Of a stretch of 64,000 nucleotides of DNA, positions 16,200 to 23,537 are shown piece after piece. A program made the translations under genes and the position numbers. The notes under the pieces were generated by a model. It was not told where the DNA came from. It made no database searches and was given only the letters and a program-made list of their open reading frames with translations. How positions within the stretch are numbered: the first letter of the stretch is position 1; every line of letters begins with the position of its first letter. The DNA is from Ruegeria sp. Ofav3-42 (GTDB taxonomy: Bacteria > Pseudomonadota > Alphaproteobacteria > Rhodobacterales > Rhodobacteraceae), in NCBI RefSeq assembly GCF_022347725.1, contig NZ_JAKRGB010000001.1, positions 434,001-498,000 on the forward strand, in the 5' to 3' direction.

Positions 16200-16393
16200 T
16201 CACCTTGTGCTCAAATTTCATGATACTATGGTCAGGCTAAGGCGAACTTTGTTAACGGCGCAAGTTTACTTTGGCATTCAGGTCGATTGGCCTTGTAACC
16301 GTCGGTAAAAGTTAGGTCAGCAGGTCTGCTATGTCTTGAGCCCGCCGCCTCTCGGCCCTAAATTGGCGGTAACGCAGCGCAACGGAGAACCCC

Positions 16394-16759
16394 ATGTTTG
16401 GCATTCCCGGCAAACAAGCCGTGACAATAACGCCCAAAGCGGCCGAACAGATCGCACGCCTGATGGCGTCGGGCGGTCATGCCGGCCTGCGTATCGGCGT
16501 CAAAAAGGGCGGCTGCGCCGGCATGGAATACACCATGGACTATGTGGACGAGCCTGACGCGAACGACGAAGTCGTCGAGCAGAGCGGCGCCAAGGTCATG
16601 ATCGCCCCGATGGCGCAGATGTTCCTGTTCGGCACCGAAATCGACTATGAAGTCTCGCTGCTGGAATCCGGGTTCAAGTTCCGGAACCCGAACGTCGTGG
16701 ACGCCTGCGGCTGTGGCGAATCCATCAAGTTCGACGACGCGCTTTCCTCGCAAAACTAA
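16394..16759 (+). CDS. sufA: Iron-sulfur assembly scaffold/carrier of the HesB/IscA/SufA family
   Basis: 121 residues with the three conserved cysteines of A-type carriers: Cys41 (KKGGCAGMEY) and Cys105/Cys107 (DACGCGES). It receives 2Fe-2S or 4Fe-4S clusters and passes them to apoproteins in the cytoplasm. The 195-base upstream gap holds its promoter; I did not find a clear iron-response box. It converges on the oxygenase gene with a 4-base stop overlap. It could also be called erpA-like; the name sufA follows roseobacter usage. Confidence 0.88.
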   Translation: MFGIPGKQAVTITPKAAEQIARLMASGGHAGLRIGVKKGGCAGMEYTMDYVDEPDANDEVVEQSGAKVMIAPMAQMFLFGTEIDYEVSLLESGFKFRNPNVVDACGCGESIKFDDALSSQN

Positions 16760-17667
16760 GTCGCCTGCAGATGCACGTAAGTCTCGTTGTAGCGTCGCGT
16801 CAGGTGCTGACCCGCGCTGATCGTTTTACCTGACTGCGGCGGGGCGACATTGGTGTCGTAGGATGGATTAAAAAACAACGGCACCGAGATTCGTTCCTGC
16901 GCGCCTCCGATCACCCGGTGCTGAGTGGCTTTGACCTGACCCGAGGTCCAAAATTCCAGCATCTCTCCGAAATTGATGATGAAGGTGCCGGGATCTGCTG
17001 AAACCGGTTGCCAGCTATTGTCCGGCATGCGGACCTCTAACCCTGACGAACCATCAGTCGCCAGCAAGGTCAGGCAGCCGTAATCCGTGTGCGCTCCGAT
17101 CCCAAAGTCCCGATCGCCGGCCCATGTGGGGCGCTGCGGATAGAAGTTGCCACGCAACAGCGCCATTGGCGTGTCAAAGGCGCGATCAAAACTGGTTTCG
17201 TCGCGTCCCAGAGTGACTGCAATAGCGCGAAGCACGCGCATCGCCACCGCACAGGCATCACTGTAGTATTCCCGGATCGTACTTTGAAAACCCTGCGGGT
17301 TTTTCGGCCACAGGTTTGGCGCATAAACACTTAGGCCCTTATCCGCATAGGCATTGTTCTCGGGCAGCTCAAAACCGCAATCGAACACCTCTTTGAAATC
17401 CGGATTGGCCGCCGGGTCCACCTGTTCGGATTGTGGTGCCCCCCACCCCCGGTTCGAACCCGTCGCGGCCATGTCGACGATTTGTTTCTCGGCTACTGGC
17501 AGGTGAAAGAAATCGTGGTAGGCGGCAATCACATGGCGCACCTGATCGCCGGTCAGACCGGTGTTCGACACCGTCAAAAACCCGACCTCGCCGACAGCAT
17601 GCAGCAGTTTTCTCAGCTCGGCTTTGTCCTGGTTGTCCAGTTTTTTCAGGTCCAGATCGTCGATCAT
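16756..17667 (-). CDS. 2-oxoglutarate/Fe(II)-dependent oxygenase of the isopenicillin N synthase family
   Basis: 303 residues with the double-stranded beta-helix of the family. Iron ligands are His193 and Asp195 (GAHTDYG) and His250 (ATQHRVIGG). The 2-oxoglutarate-binding Arg259-x-Ser261 is present. The N-terminal DIOX_N-type region starts MIDDLDLKKLDN. The ATG at 17667 is chosen because GGAGGG lies 4 bases before it; a longer frame to 17718 lacks such a signal. Substrate is unknown: relatives act on amino acids, flavonoids and peptides. It is monocistronic. Confidence 0.85.
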   Translation of the reverse strand: MIDDLDLKKLDNQDKAELRKLLHAVGEVGFLTVSNTGLTGDQVRHVIAAYHDFFHLPVAEKQIVDMAATGSNRGWGAPQSEQVDPAANPDFKEVFDCGFELPENNAYADKGLSVYAPNLWPKNPQGFQSTIREYYSDACAVAMRVLRAIAVTLGRDETSFDRAFDTPMALLRGNFYPQRPTWAGDRDFGIGAHTDYGCLTLLATDGSSGLEVRMPDNSWQPVSADPGTFIINFGEMLEFWTSGQVKATQHRVIGGAQERISVPLFFNPSYDTNVAPPQSGKTISAGQHLTRRYNETYVHLQAT

Positions 17668-17789
17668 GCTGCCCTCCAATCTGGCGTGGAACTTGCCGTT
17701 GTGGGTGGCCGTTTGCAACCGGAATTGTCACGCTGGACTTGTGGTGCTATCCGGTGAGGAAACAACGACTTATTTTGGGGGTATGCGTT

Positions 17790-18539
17790 ATGCGGCGCAA
17801 GCTGGCAGCTGGAAACTGGAAAATGAACGGAACTTCGGCAACCTTGACCGAGCTTCAGGCGCTGGCCCGTTCCTACCCCGCTGCAACGGTAGATGTACTG
17901 ATTTGCCCTCCGGCGACTCTGCTGCATCGCGCTGCGGACGCCGTAAAAGGAACAGAGATCACCGTTGGCGGTCAGAACTGCCACGCCGCTGAGTCTGGTG
18001 CCCATACCGGTGACATCAGTGCGGAAATGTTGGTCGATGCCGGGGCCAGCAGCGTCATCCTTGGCCATTCCGAACGGCGCGAGGACCACGGCGAGCAAAA
18101 CGAGGACGTACGCGCCAAGGCGCGAACTGCGATGGATGCCGGGCTGAAGACGATCATTTGCGTCGGTGAAAGCCTGGAACAGCGCGAGGCGGCCAACACG
18201 CTGGACATTATCGGCGGTCAGATGTCCGGCTCAATCCCGGATCAATCGACCGGTGAGAACCTGATCGTCGCGTATGAACCCATTTGGGCCATTGGCACCG
18301 GAAAAGTCCCTACGTTGAATGAGATCGGCGAGGTTCACGATTTTATCCGTGCCCGGCTCGAACGGCGGTTCGGCGAGGGTGTCGGCCGCTCGGTCCGCTT
18401 GCTTTACGGTGGCTCGGTCAAACCCAGCAACGCGGCCGACATTTTCGCAGTCTCCAACGTGGACGGAGCGCTGGTGGGCGGCGCCAGCCTGAAAGCTCAG
18501 GACTTTTCAGGCATTATCGACGCCCTGCAAAAAGCCTGA
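17790..18539 (+). CDS. tpiA: Triosephosphate isomerase
   Basis: 249 residues with all catalytic elements: Lys11 (AAGNWKMNG), His93 (ILGHSERR) and Glu163 (AYEPIWAIGTG), followed by the flexible lid and the phosphate loop YGGSVKPSN. It interconverts dihydroxyacetone phosphate and glyceraldehyde 3-phosphate in glycolysis and the Calvin/Entner-Doudoroff-linked routes. The start at 17790 (MRRKLAAGNW) is canonical; a longer upstream reading frame is a chance extension antisense to the oxygenase gene. It converges with the SMR gene 2 bases beyond its stop. Confidence 0.97.
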   Translation: MRRKLAAGNWKMNGTSATLTELQALARSYPAATVDVLICPPATLLHRAADAVKGTEITVGGQNCHAAESGAHTGDISAEMLVDAGASSVILGHSERREDHGEQNEDVRAKARTAMDAGLKTIICVGESLEQREAANTLDIIGGQMSGSIPDQSTGENLIVAYEPIWAIGTGKVPTLNEIGEVHDFIRARLERRFGEGVGRSVRLLYGGSVKPSNAADIFAVSNVDGALVGGASLKAQDFSGIIDALQKA

Positions 18540-18541
18540 AG

Positions 18542-18853
18542 TCAGGCCAGCTTCATCGTCACAAGCCCTGCCACAATCAGGGCCGCTGCAATTAGGCGGG
18601 GTGCGGTCAGCGCCTCGCCCAGAAACATCACGCCGACCATGAATGCGCCCACCGCGCCGATCCCGGTCCAGATGGTGTAGGCCGTCCCCAACGGCAGATC
18701 GCGCATCGCCAGCGCCAACAACCCGAATGAGCCGACCATCGACACGCCCATCAGAGCCGTGGGCCACAGGCGCGTGAAACCGGCGGACTGCTTCATGGCA
18801 ACCGCCCAGACGATCTCCAACAGACCGGCAAACAACAACAATATCCATGGCAT
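18542..18853 (-). CDS. sugE: SMR-family guanidinium exporter (SugE/Gdx type)
   Basis: 103 residues with four membrane helices. Glu13 (LLEIVWAVAMK) is the proton/substrate-coupling residue of small multidrug resistance proteins. The WTGIGAVGAF motif separates SugE/Gdx guanidinium exporters from EmrE-type drug pumps. It works as an antiparallel dimer in the inner membrane. The ATG at 18853 is preceded by CGAGGTG. A two-hairpin guanidine-II riboswitch lies directly upstream, which independently supports the Gdx call and suggests induction by guanidine. Confidence 0.93.
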   Translation of the reverse strand: MPWILLLFAGLLEIVWAVAMKQSAGFTRLWPTALMGVSMVGSFGLLALAMRDLPLGTAYTIWTGIGAVGAFMVGVMFLGEALTAPRLIAAALIVAGLVTMKLA

Positions 18854-18871
18854 TTGGACACCTCGTATCTT

Positions 18872-18916
18872 TTCGGGTCGTCCCGAATGATCAGCCAAAT
18901 CGGCGAGGTCGTCCTC
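18872..18916 (-). promoter_or_regulatory. Guanidine-II (mini-ykkC) riboswitch
   Basis: On the minus strand two hairpins with ACGA tetraloops occur in tandem: GAGG-ACGA-CCTC (18916-18905) and TTCGGG-ACGA-CCCGAA (18887-18872), 17 bases apart. Both have the GG-ACGA-CC core that defines the mini-ykkC class. The start codon of the SugE/Gdx gene is 18 bases downstream. The sequence ACCTCG of the first hairpin (18909-18904) is exactly complementary to the CGAGGT Shine-Dalgarno (18865-18860). Guanidine-stabilised hairpins would therefore free the ribosome site. The class is known; the pairing is my inference. Confidence 0.88.
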
Positions 18917-19120
18917 TGTGCTCAAGATAAAACCTCTGAACCGGGGTTCAAGAGGGCAGACTTTCAACCGAACTCCTAGGGGACACCCGGACCAGTAAAC
19001 GACGATCGCCCTGTCGATGTGAAGAAACTGTGAATGCCGCAACTCATCCGGTGACACGAAACTGATGCGTTCGCGCTCTATTCTTCCTTCACGCCACACT
19101 CACACAGGCAGGGAACAAGA

Positions 19121-19945
19121 ATGGACGACGCCGAACTGAAAGCGCCAAGATCATGTATCATTTGCATGAAATGGGGGGATGCATTCGGCGCTGACTACGT
19201 CAATACGCTGTATTGCGCGGTTAAAGACCACCTGTCTCTGGATCATGATTTCATATGCATTACCGACAATCCCGAGGGTCTGGCGGCTGGGATCAAAACC
19301 CACCCTCTTAGGTTTCCACAACTTGAAAGAGATCAATGGATTCACGGCAAATGGCCCAAGGTTCTGATGTTCGACAGGCAAATAGTTGGTGGCTATGACG
19401 CGGCCTTGTTCCTTGATCTGGATCTGGTCGTCACCGGCAATCTGGACCCGTTGCTTGCGATCGTGATGGAAAAAGGTGGCTTGTATCTGATGCCCAAGTT
19501 CCGCGGTCTGATCTGGCGTCTGATACCTGCTGCTATCTGGGATCAAATCCCCCGGATCATGAACAAAGTCACCCGGGGCAATTCGTCTGTGGTCGGCTTC
19601 GTACCAGCGGAACAGTTCCACCTGTGCGATGACTTTGACAGCGCGACCGATTTGCCGAGATACGAAAATGATCAGAACTATATCTCTGCCCTTGCGAAAG
19701 ACCGCAAATGCTATCCCAAAAACTGGTGCATCGGTATTATTCATCTGGTGTATTATTGGCCATTCGGCCTGATCTTCAAACGGTACAAAAGGCGGCCGGG
19801 TCGACCGAAGATTGTCATTTTCAATGGCCGCCCAAACCCGGCAGAGCTGATTGATGACAGCATCGGGTATTGGGGCACGCGCCGCCGTCGCGCCCATGGC
19901 GGGATCGAATGGGTAGCCGATTATCTGGAACGATACAGCACGTAA
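19121..19945 (+). CDS. Putative GT-A fold glycosyltransferase (274 aa)
   Basis: The nucleotide-sugar pattern is visible: a Rossmann-like start (CIICMKWGDAFGADYVNTLY), then FLDLDLVVTGNLDPL with the DxD metal motif near residue 100, then a C-terminal acceptor region with a basic patch (FKRYKRRPGRPK). No transmembrane helix or signal is evident. It is probably a cytoplasmic or membrane-associated transferase for cell-surface sugars. It stands alone, divergent from the exporter gene, with AGGCAGGGAAC before the ATG. It is unrelated in sequence to the broken glycosyltransferase at 10.8-11.7 kb except for the fold. Acceptor unknown. Confidence 0.75.
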   Translation: MDDAELKAPRSCIICMKWGDAFGADYVNTLYCAVKDHLSLDHDFICITDNPEGLAAGIKTHPLRFPQLERDQWIHGKWPKVLMFDRQIVGGYDAALFLDLDLVVTGNLDPLLAIVMEKGGLYLMPKFRGLIWRLIPAAIWDQIPRIMNKVTRGNSSVVGFVPAEQFHLCDDFDSATDLPRYENDQNYISALAKDRKCYPKNWCIGIIHLVYYWPFGLIFKRYKRRPGRPKIVIFNGRPNPAELIDDSIGYWGTRRRRAHGGIEWVADYLERYST

Positions 19946-19977
19946 AAAAGGGCCGGGTCTGACGACAGACCCGGCCC
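19944..19977 (-). terminator. Terminator of the dctPQM transcript
   Basis: GGGCCGGGTCTG (19950-19961) and CAGACCCGGCCC (19966-19977) form a perfect 12-bp stem with loop ACGA. On the minus strand it is followed by six T residues, so it terminates transcription coming from dctM. It also bounds the convergent glycosyltransferase gene. Confidence 0.9.
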
Positions 19978-19999
19978 CCCAGCTCTTTCGGATAAACCG

Positions 20000-21376
20000 C
20001 TAGTTCGTAATAATCTCAGGCCCCATGAACGTGTTCGGCAGGAAGGTCGATATCCACGGGATATATGTGACCATGATCAGGAAGACGAAGAGTACTGCCA
20101 GAAACGGCAGCGCCGCTTTCACAACGCTCATCATTGGCATTCCGGCCACGCCCGAGGTCACGAACAGGTTCAGACCCACCGGAGGCGTGATCATCCCGAT
20201 CTCCATGTTCACCACCATGATGATACCCAGATGGATCGGGTCGATACCCAGCTCGATCGCAATCGGGAACACCAGTGGTGCAACGATGACCAGCAGGCCC
20301 GATGGCTCCATGAACTGGCCGCCGATCAGCAGGATCACGTTGACCACGATCAGGAAAGTCACCGGTCCCAATCCCGCCGACAGCATAGCGCTGGCGATGT
20401 GCTGAGGCACCTGCTCATCTGTCAGCACGTGCTTGAGGATCAGCGCGTTGGCGATGACGAACAGCAGGGTCACCGTCAGTTTGCCAGCCTCGAACAGCGT
20501 GTGCTTGGTATCGGGGTGAAAGAACGCAGTCACCAGCGCGTAAGGCTTTTTCAGCAGCGGCAGATTCGGTGTCCCCTCTTCGGTACTGAGCGGCCCCATG
20601 TCCTTGTAGACAAAGCTGGCGATGAAAAAGGCGTAGACGGCAGCCACCGCAGCGGCTTCGGTCGGGGTGAAAATCCCGCCATAAATGCCACCCAGAATGA
20701 TGACGATCAGGAACAGGCCCCAACCGGCCTCACGCGCCGAGGTAAAGATCTCACCCCAGCCTTTCCAATCCCCTTTCGGCAGGTTCTTGACCTTGGCCAT
20801 GACATAGATGGTGACCATCAGCATCAGACCCGCCATCAGGCCCGGAATGACACCCGCAAGGAACATCCGGCCAACCGAGACCTCAACGGCCGCAGCATAA
20901 ACAACCATCACAATCGACGGTGGGATCAGGATGCCCAGCGTACCGGCGTTACAGATCACACCAGCGGCGAATTCCTTGGAATACCCAACCTGCCGCATCC
21001 CGGCGATCACGATCGAACCAATGGCGACCACAGTGGCCGGAGACGAACCGGAAAGTGCGGCGAACAGCATACAGGCAAAGACACCGGCAATTGCCAGACC
21101 ACCGGGCAAATGCCCCACACAGGCAATCGAGAACCGGATGATCCGCCGCGCAACACCGCCGGTCGTCATGAAGGACGACGCGAGGATGAAGAACGGAATA
21201 GCCAGCAGCGTAAAGTGACCTTCGAATGCTTCGAACAGGGTGCCTGCAACCGATGCCAGCGAACTGTCGGAATAGATCAGCAGGAACAGGGTCGAGCTGA
21301 GGCCCAGTGCCACCGCGATCGGCACACCGATCAGCAGCAGGCCAATGACCATCGAGAAAAGAAGAATTACGTCCAT
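20000..21376 (-). CDS. dctM: TRAP transporter large permease subunit DctM
   Basis: 458 residues, a polytopic inner-membrane protein of about 12 helices that carries the substrate in sodium-driven TRAP uptake. Family signatures are visible: GVPIAVALGLSS near the start, ATVVAIGSI and GILIPPSIVMVVYAA in the first half, and FTPTEAAAVAAVYAF and GMITPPVGLNLFV in the second. A hydrophilic insert of about 40 residues (KDMGPLSTEEGTP region) lengthens it over the usual 425. The start overlaps the dctQ stop as TGATG. It works with dctQ and dctP upstream. Confidence 0.95.
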   Translation of the reverse strand: MDVILLFSMVIGLLLIGVPIAVALGLSSTLFLLIYSDSSLASVAGTLFEAFEGHFTLLAIPFFILASSFMTTGGVARRIIRFSIACVGHLPGGLAIAGVFACMLFAALSGSSPATVVAIGSIVIAGMRQVGYSKEFAAGVICNAGTLGILIPPSIVMVVYAAAVEVSVGRMFLAGVIPGLMAGLMLMVTIYVMAKVKNLPKGDWKGWGEIFTSAREAGWGLFLIVIILGGIYGGIFTPTEAAAVAAVYAFFIASFVYKDMGPLSTEEGTPNLPLLKKPYALVTAFFHPDTKHTLFEAGKLTVTLLFVIANALILKHVLTDEQVPQHIASAMLSAGLGPVTFLIVVNVILLIGGQFMEPSGLLVIVAPLVFPIAIELGIDPIHLGIIMVVNMEIGMITPPVGLNLFVTSGVAGMPMMSVVKAALPFLAVLFVFLIMVTYIPWISTFLPNTFMGPEIITN

Positions 21377-22053
21377 CAGTCATGCTCTCCTTGCTGAGCC
21401 CGGACTTCTTCGATCTCGTCCTCGACTTCGTGGCTGGCGACAAGCCGGTCGGTCTCACCACGCCAAATTTGCACCGCAACCTGCGAAAAGCGGATTACAA
21501 GCAACAACATGGAAACCGGCAAAACCAGATACGGCACAACTTTGGGCAACTTCTCGTAGCCCTCGCCATAGTTGATCAGGTCCTCCAGGAAACGCAGCGG
21601 CGCGACCATTGGAATGTCATCGACTTCATAGAAGCTTTGACTCCGCGCGCCGGTGTCAAAACCAGTGGGGAACCAGCGGCCAGAGGTCGGTGGCAGGTCA
21701 GCAAAAACCGCCCAGTAGTCATATGACCCTTTCAACAAAAGCAGCGAGAACACCAGACAGCACGCCACCGCTATCAACGCCAGAATACGGCGCGGTGCCG
21801 GTGCCAGCATGTTCAGGATCGCATCCACACCCAGATGCGCGTGTTTCTTGACCGCGTATGACGCGCCCAGAAGAACCAGCCAACCAAAGGTGAACACTGT
21901 CAGTTCTAGAGCCCACAGGATGTTTGAATTAAATACAAACCGCGCGATCACGTTGGCAAAGGTCACGACCGTCATCAGGCCCAACAGCAACGCAATCATG
22001 GTTTCTTCGATATGGTCGACCAGCCCGCCTTGGCCGGGTTTCGAACCAGACAT
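21376..22053 (-). CDS. dctQ: TRAP transporter small permease subunit DctQ
   Basis: 225 residues with four predicted helices, about 20-40, 50-72, 90-110 and 175-195. The DctQ core LTVFTFGWLVLLGASYAVKK followed by HAHLGVDAIL is the conserved family motif. Between helices 3 and 4 lies a longer periplasmic loop with PTSGRWFPTGFDTG. It pairs with DctM, to which it is coupled by a stop/start overlap. The acidic C-terminal tail (HEVEDEIEEVRAQQGEHD) faces the cytoplasm. Confidence 0.92.
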   Translation of the reverse strand: MSGSKPGQGGLVDHIEETMIALLLGLMTVVTFANVIARFVFNSNILWALELTVFTFGWLVLLGASYAVKKHAHLGVDAILNMLAPAPRRILALIAVACCLVFSLLLLKGSYDYWAVFADLPPTSGRWFPTGFDTGARSQSFYEVDDIPMVAPLRFLEDLINYGEGYEKLPKVVPYLVLPVSMLLLVIRFSQVAVQIWRGETDRLVASHEVEDEIEEVRAQQGEHD

Positions 22054-22091
22054 TTTTCTGTCCCCACATTATTGGTGATGAGAGTAAGTGT

Positions 22092-22114
22092 GGCGGGCCT
22101 TGTCCCGGCCCGCC
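22092..22114 (-). other. Hairpin between dctP and dctQ
   Basis: GGCGGGCC (22092-22099) and GGCCCGCC (22107-22114) make an 8-bp stem in the 114-base gap between dctP and dctQ. A second small palindrome, CTGATCC-G-GGATCAG, overlaps the dctP stop. Such intercistronic structures usually raise binding-protein mRNA over permease mRNA. Confidence 0.6.
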
Positions 22115-22167
22115 CGGCCTGCGCGTCGATTACTCCCCAGTTCCCGGACGCGCTGCCTGATCCGGGA

Positions 22168-23169
22168 TCAGAACCCGGCGTTGATCGCCTGAGCGGCGTC
22201 GATCTTGTCCTGACCCACGTCGTCAGCGAACTTGTCCCAAACCGGCTTCATCGCATCGACCCAAGCCTGACGCTGCTCTGGGTTCAGTTCGCGGATAATA
22301 CCGCCCGCATTGGTGATCGAGGCTTTGGCCGCTTCGTTCACTGCAAAGGCTTCCTTGTTCCGGGTCTCGGTCACTTCGCCCAGAATGGTTAGGAATTGAT
22401 CACGCACTTCAGGGTCAAGGCTGTCCAGCCAGTCAACCGACGTCACAACCAGATAGTCGATGATGCCGTGGTTGGTCTCGGTGATGCCGTCCTGAACCTC
22501 GAAGAACTTCTTGCCGTAGATGTTCGACCAGGTGTTCTCCTGCCCGTCCACAACGCCCTGCTGCAGCGCGCCGTACACTTCCGAGAACGCCATTTTCTGC
22601 GGGCTGCCGCCGATGGCTTCCATCTGGGCAACCAGAACGTCCGAGGATTGAACACGGAACTTCAGGCCCTCGGCATCCGTCGGGGCCTCTAGCGGTTTGT
22701 TGGCCGACATCTGTTTCATGCCATTGTGCCAGAACGCCAGCCCCTGCAGGCCACGGCGCTGCATGCTGTCCTTCATCGCCTGACCATCGGCCGAGGCTTG
22801 GAACGCATCCACGGCGTCGATGTTCTTGAACATGAACGGCAGGTCGAACAGACGGAACTGCTTGGTGAATTTCTCGAACTTCGACAGCGAAGGCGCGGCC
22901 AGTTGCACGTCGCCCTGCAGCATCGCCTCAAGCACTTTGTCATCGTTATAGAGCGTGGAGTTCGGATAAACCTCCATGCACATCACGCCGTTCATCTCGT
23001 CATTGACGCGCTGTTCCAGCAGAGATGCCGCGATGCCTTTTGGGTGTTTGTCGGTGTTCGTCACATGCGCAAACTTGACGACGATTTCGCCGTCATCACA
23101 GGCGGCCATGGCGGCGGTGGCAGAAACACTCAGCGCCAGCGCGGTGGCTGCAGTTGTCAGGAATTTCAT
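22168..23169 (-). CDS. dctP: TRAP transporter C4-dicarboxylate binding protein DctP
   Basis: 333 residues. A cleavable signal peptide (MKFLTTAATALALSVSATAA, cut after MAA) precedes a periplasmic solute-binding domain. Motifs of the DctP family include VKFAHVTNTDKHPKGIAASL at the N-terminus, LKFRVQSSDVLVAQMEAIGG with the Arg that binds the substrate carboxylate, and GALQQGVVDGQENTWSNIY. The start at 23169 has GGGAGG 9 bases upstream. As the gene is next to dctBD, C4-dicarboxylates (succinate, fumarate, malate) are the likely ligands. Confidence 0.95.
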   Translation of the reverse strand: MKFLTTAATALALSVSATAAMAACDDGEIVVKFAHVTNTDKHPKGIAASLLEQRVNDEMNGVMCMEVYPNSTLYNDDKVLEAMLQGDVQLAAPSLSKFEKFTKQFRLFDLPFMFKNIDAVDAFQASADGQAMKDSMQRRGLQGLAFWHNGMKQMSANKPLEAPTDAEGLKFRVQSSDVLVAQMEAIGGSPQKMAFSEVYGALQQGVVDGQENTWSNIYGKKFFEVQDGITETNHGIIDYLVVTSVDWLDSLDPEVRDQFLTILGEVTETRNKEAFAVNEAAKASITNAGGIIRELNPEQRQAWVDAMKPVWDKFADDVGQDKIDAAQAINAGF

Positions 23170-23537
23170 TTGTCTTTTCCTCCCAGACTTCCATGAAACC
23201 TTCAGTTGACGCCGCATCGACGCCACATGTCGCGCAGTGAAGCGAATCAAGGGGCACCGCTCAACTTTTTGTTGTTGATTTGGAAGTTAATGAATTTATC
23301 ATTTATTAACGGTGCCTTACAAGCCATCTTGCATCTCCAAAGGTCTATGCCAATTCCACCCGTGCGAAAATCCGCACAACTTTCACCACGGATGTGCGAT
23401 CTTCCGCACAGACACCGAATCATGCAGCATAAAGCGAGTGGTGATTCTCCTACCGCGATTGCAGCCCGCAGCAGCGGGCTGCCCGGCCCAACGCCTTTAA
23501 ACGCGTGATAATGCGGCCAAAGGCGGCGGGAGCTCCC
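23170..23537 (-). promoter_or_regulatory. dctP promoter region with two phased palindromic operators
   Basis: This 368-base gap holds no gene. Two 16-base palindromes, GTGCGAAAATCCGCAC (23362-23377) and GTGCGATCTTCCGCAC (23394-23409), are 32 bases apart centre to centre, about three helical turns, and lie about 190-240 bases upstream of dctP. They are the best candidates for DctD sites. Between them and dctP is an AT-rich stretch with GTTAAT/ATTAAC arms. I could not find a convincing sigma-54 promoter. A strong hairpin, GCAGCCCGC-AGCA-GCGGGCTGC (23461-23482), closes the dctBD side. Confidence 0.7.

Noticed and set aside
18969-18998. ACTGGTCCG and CCTAGG-like words upstream of the exporter, resembling the guanidine-I (ykkC) riboswitch
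   Set aside because: The conserved words occur in the wrong order and without the long stems of ykkC. The two-hairpin guanidine-II motif closer to the gene explains the regulation better.
23170-23361. Possible sigma-54 promoter before dctP (GG-N10-GC within GTGGCGTCGATGCGGC)
   Set aside because: Only the two dinucleotides match; the -12 TTGC and -24 TGGCAC elements are not there. It is better treated as chance, in line with the GAFTGA-less DctD.
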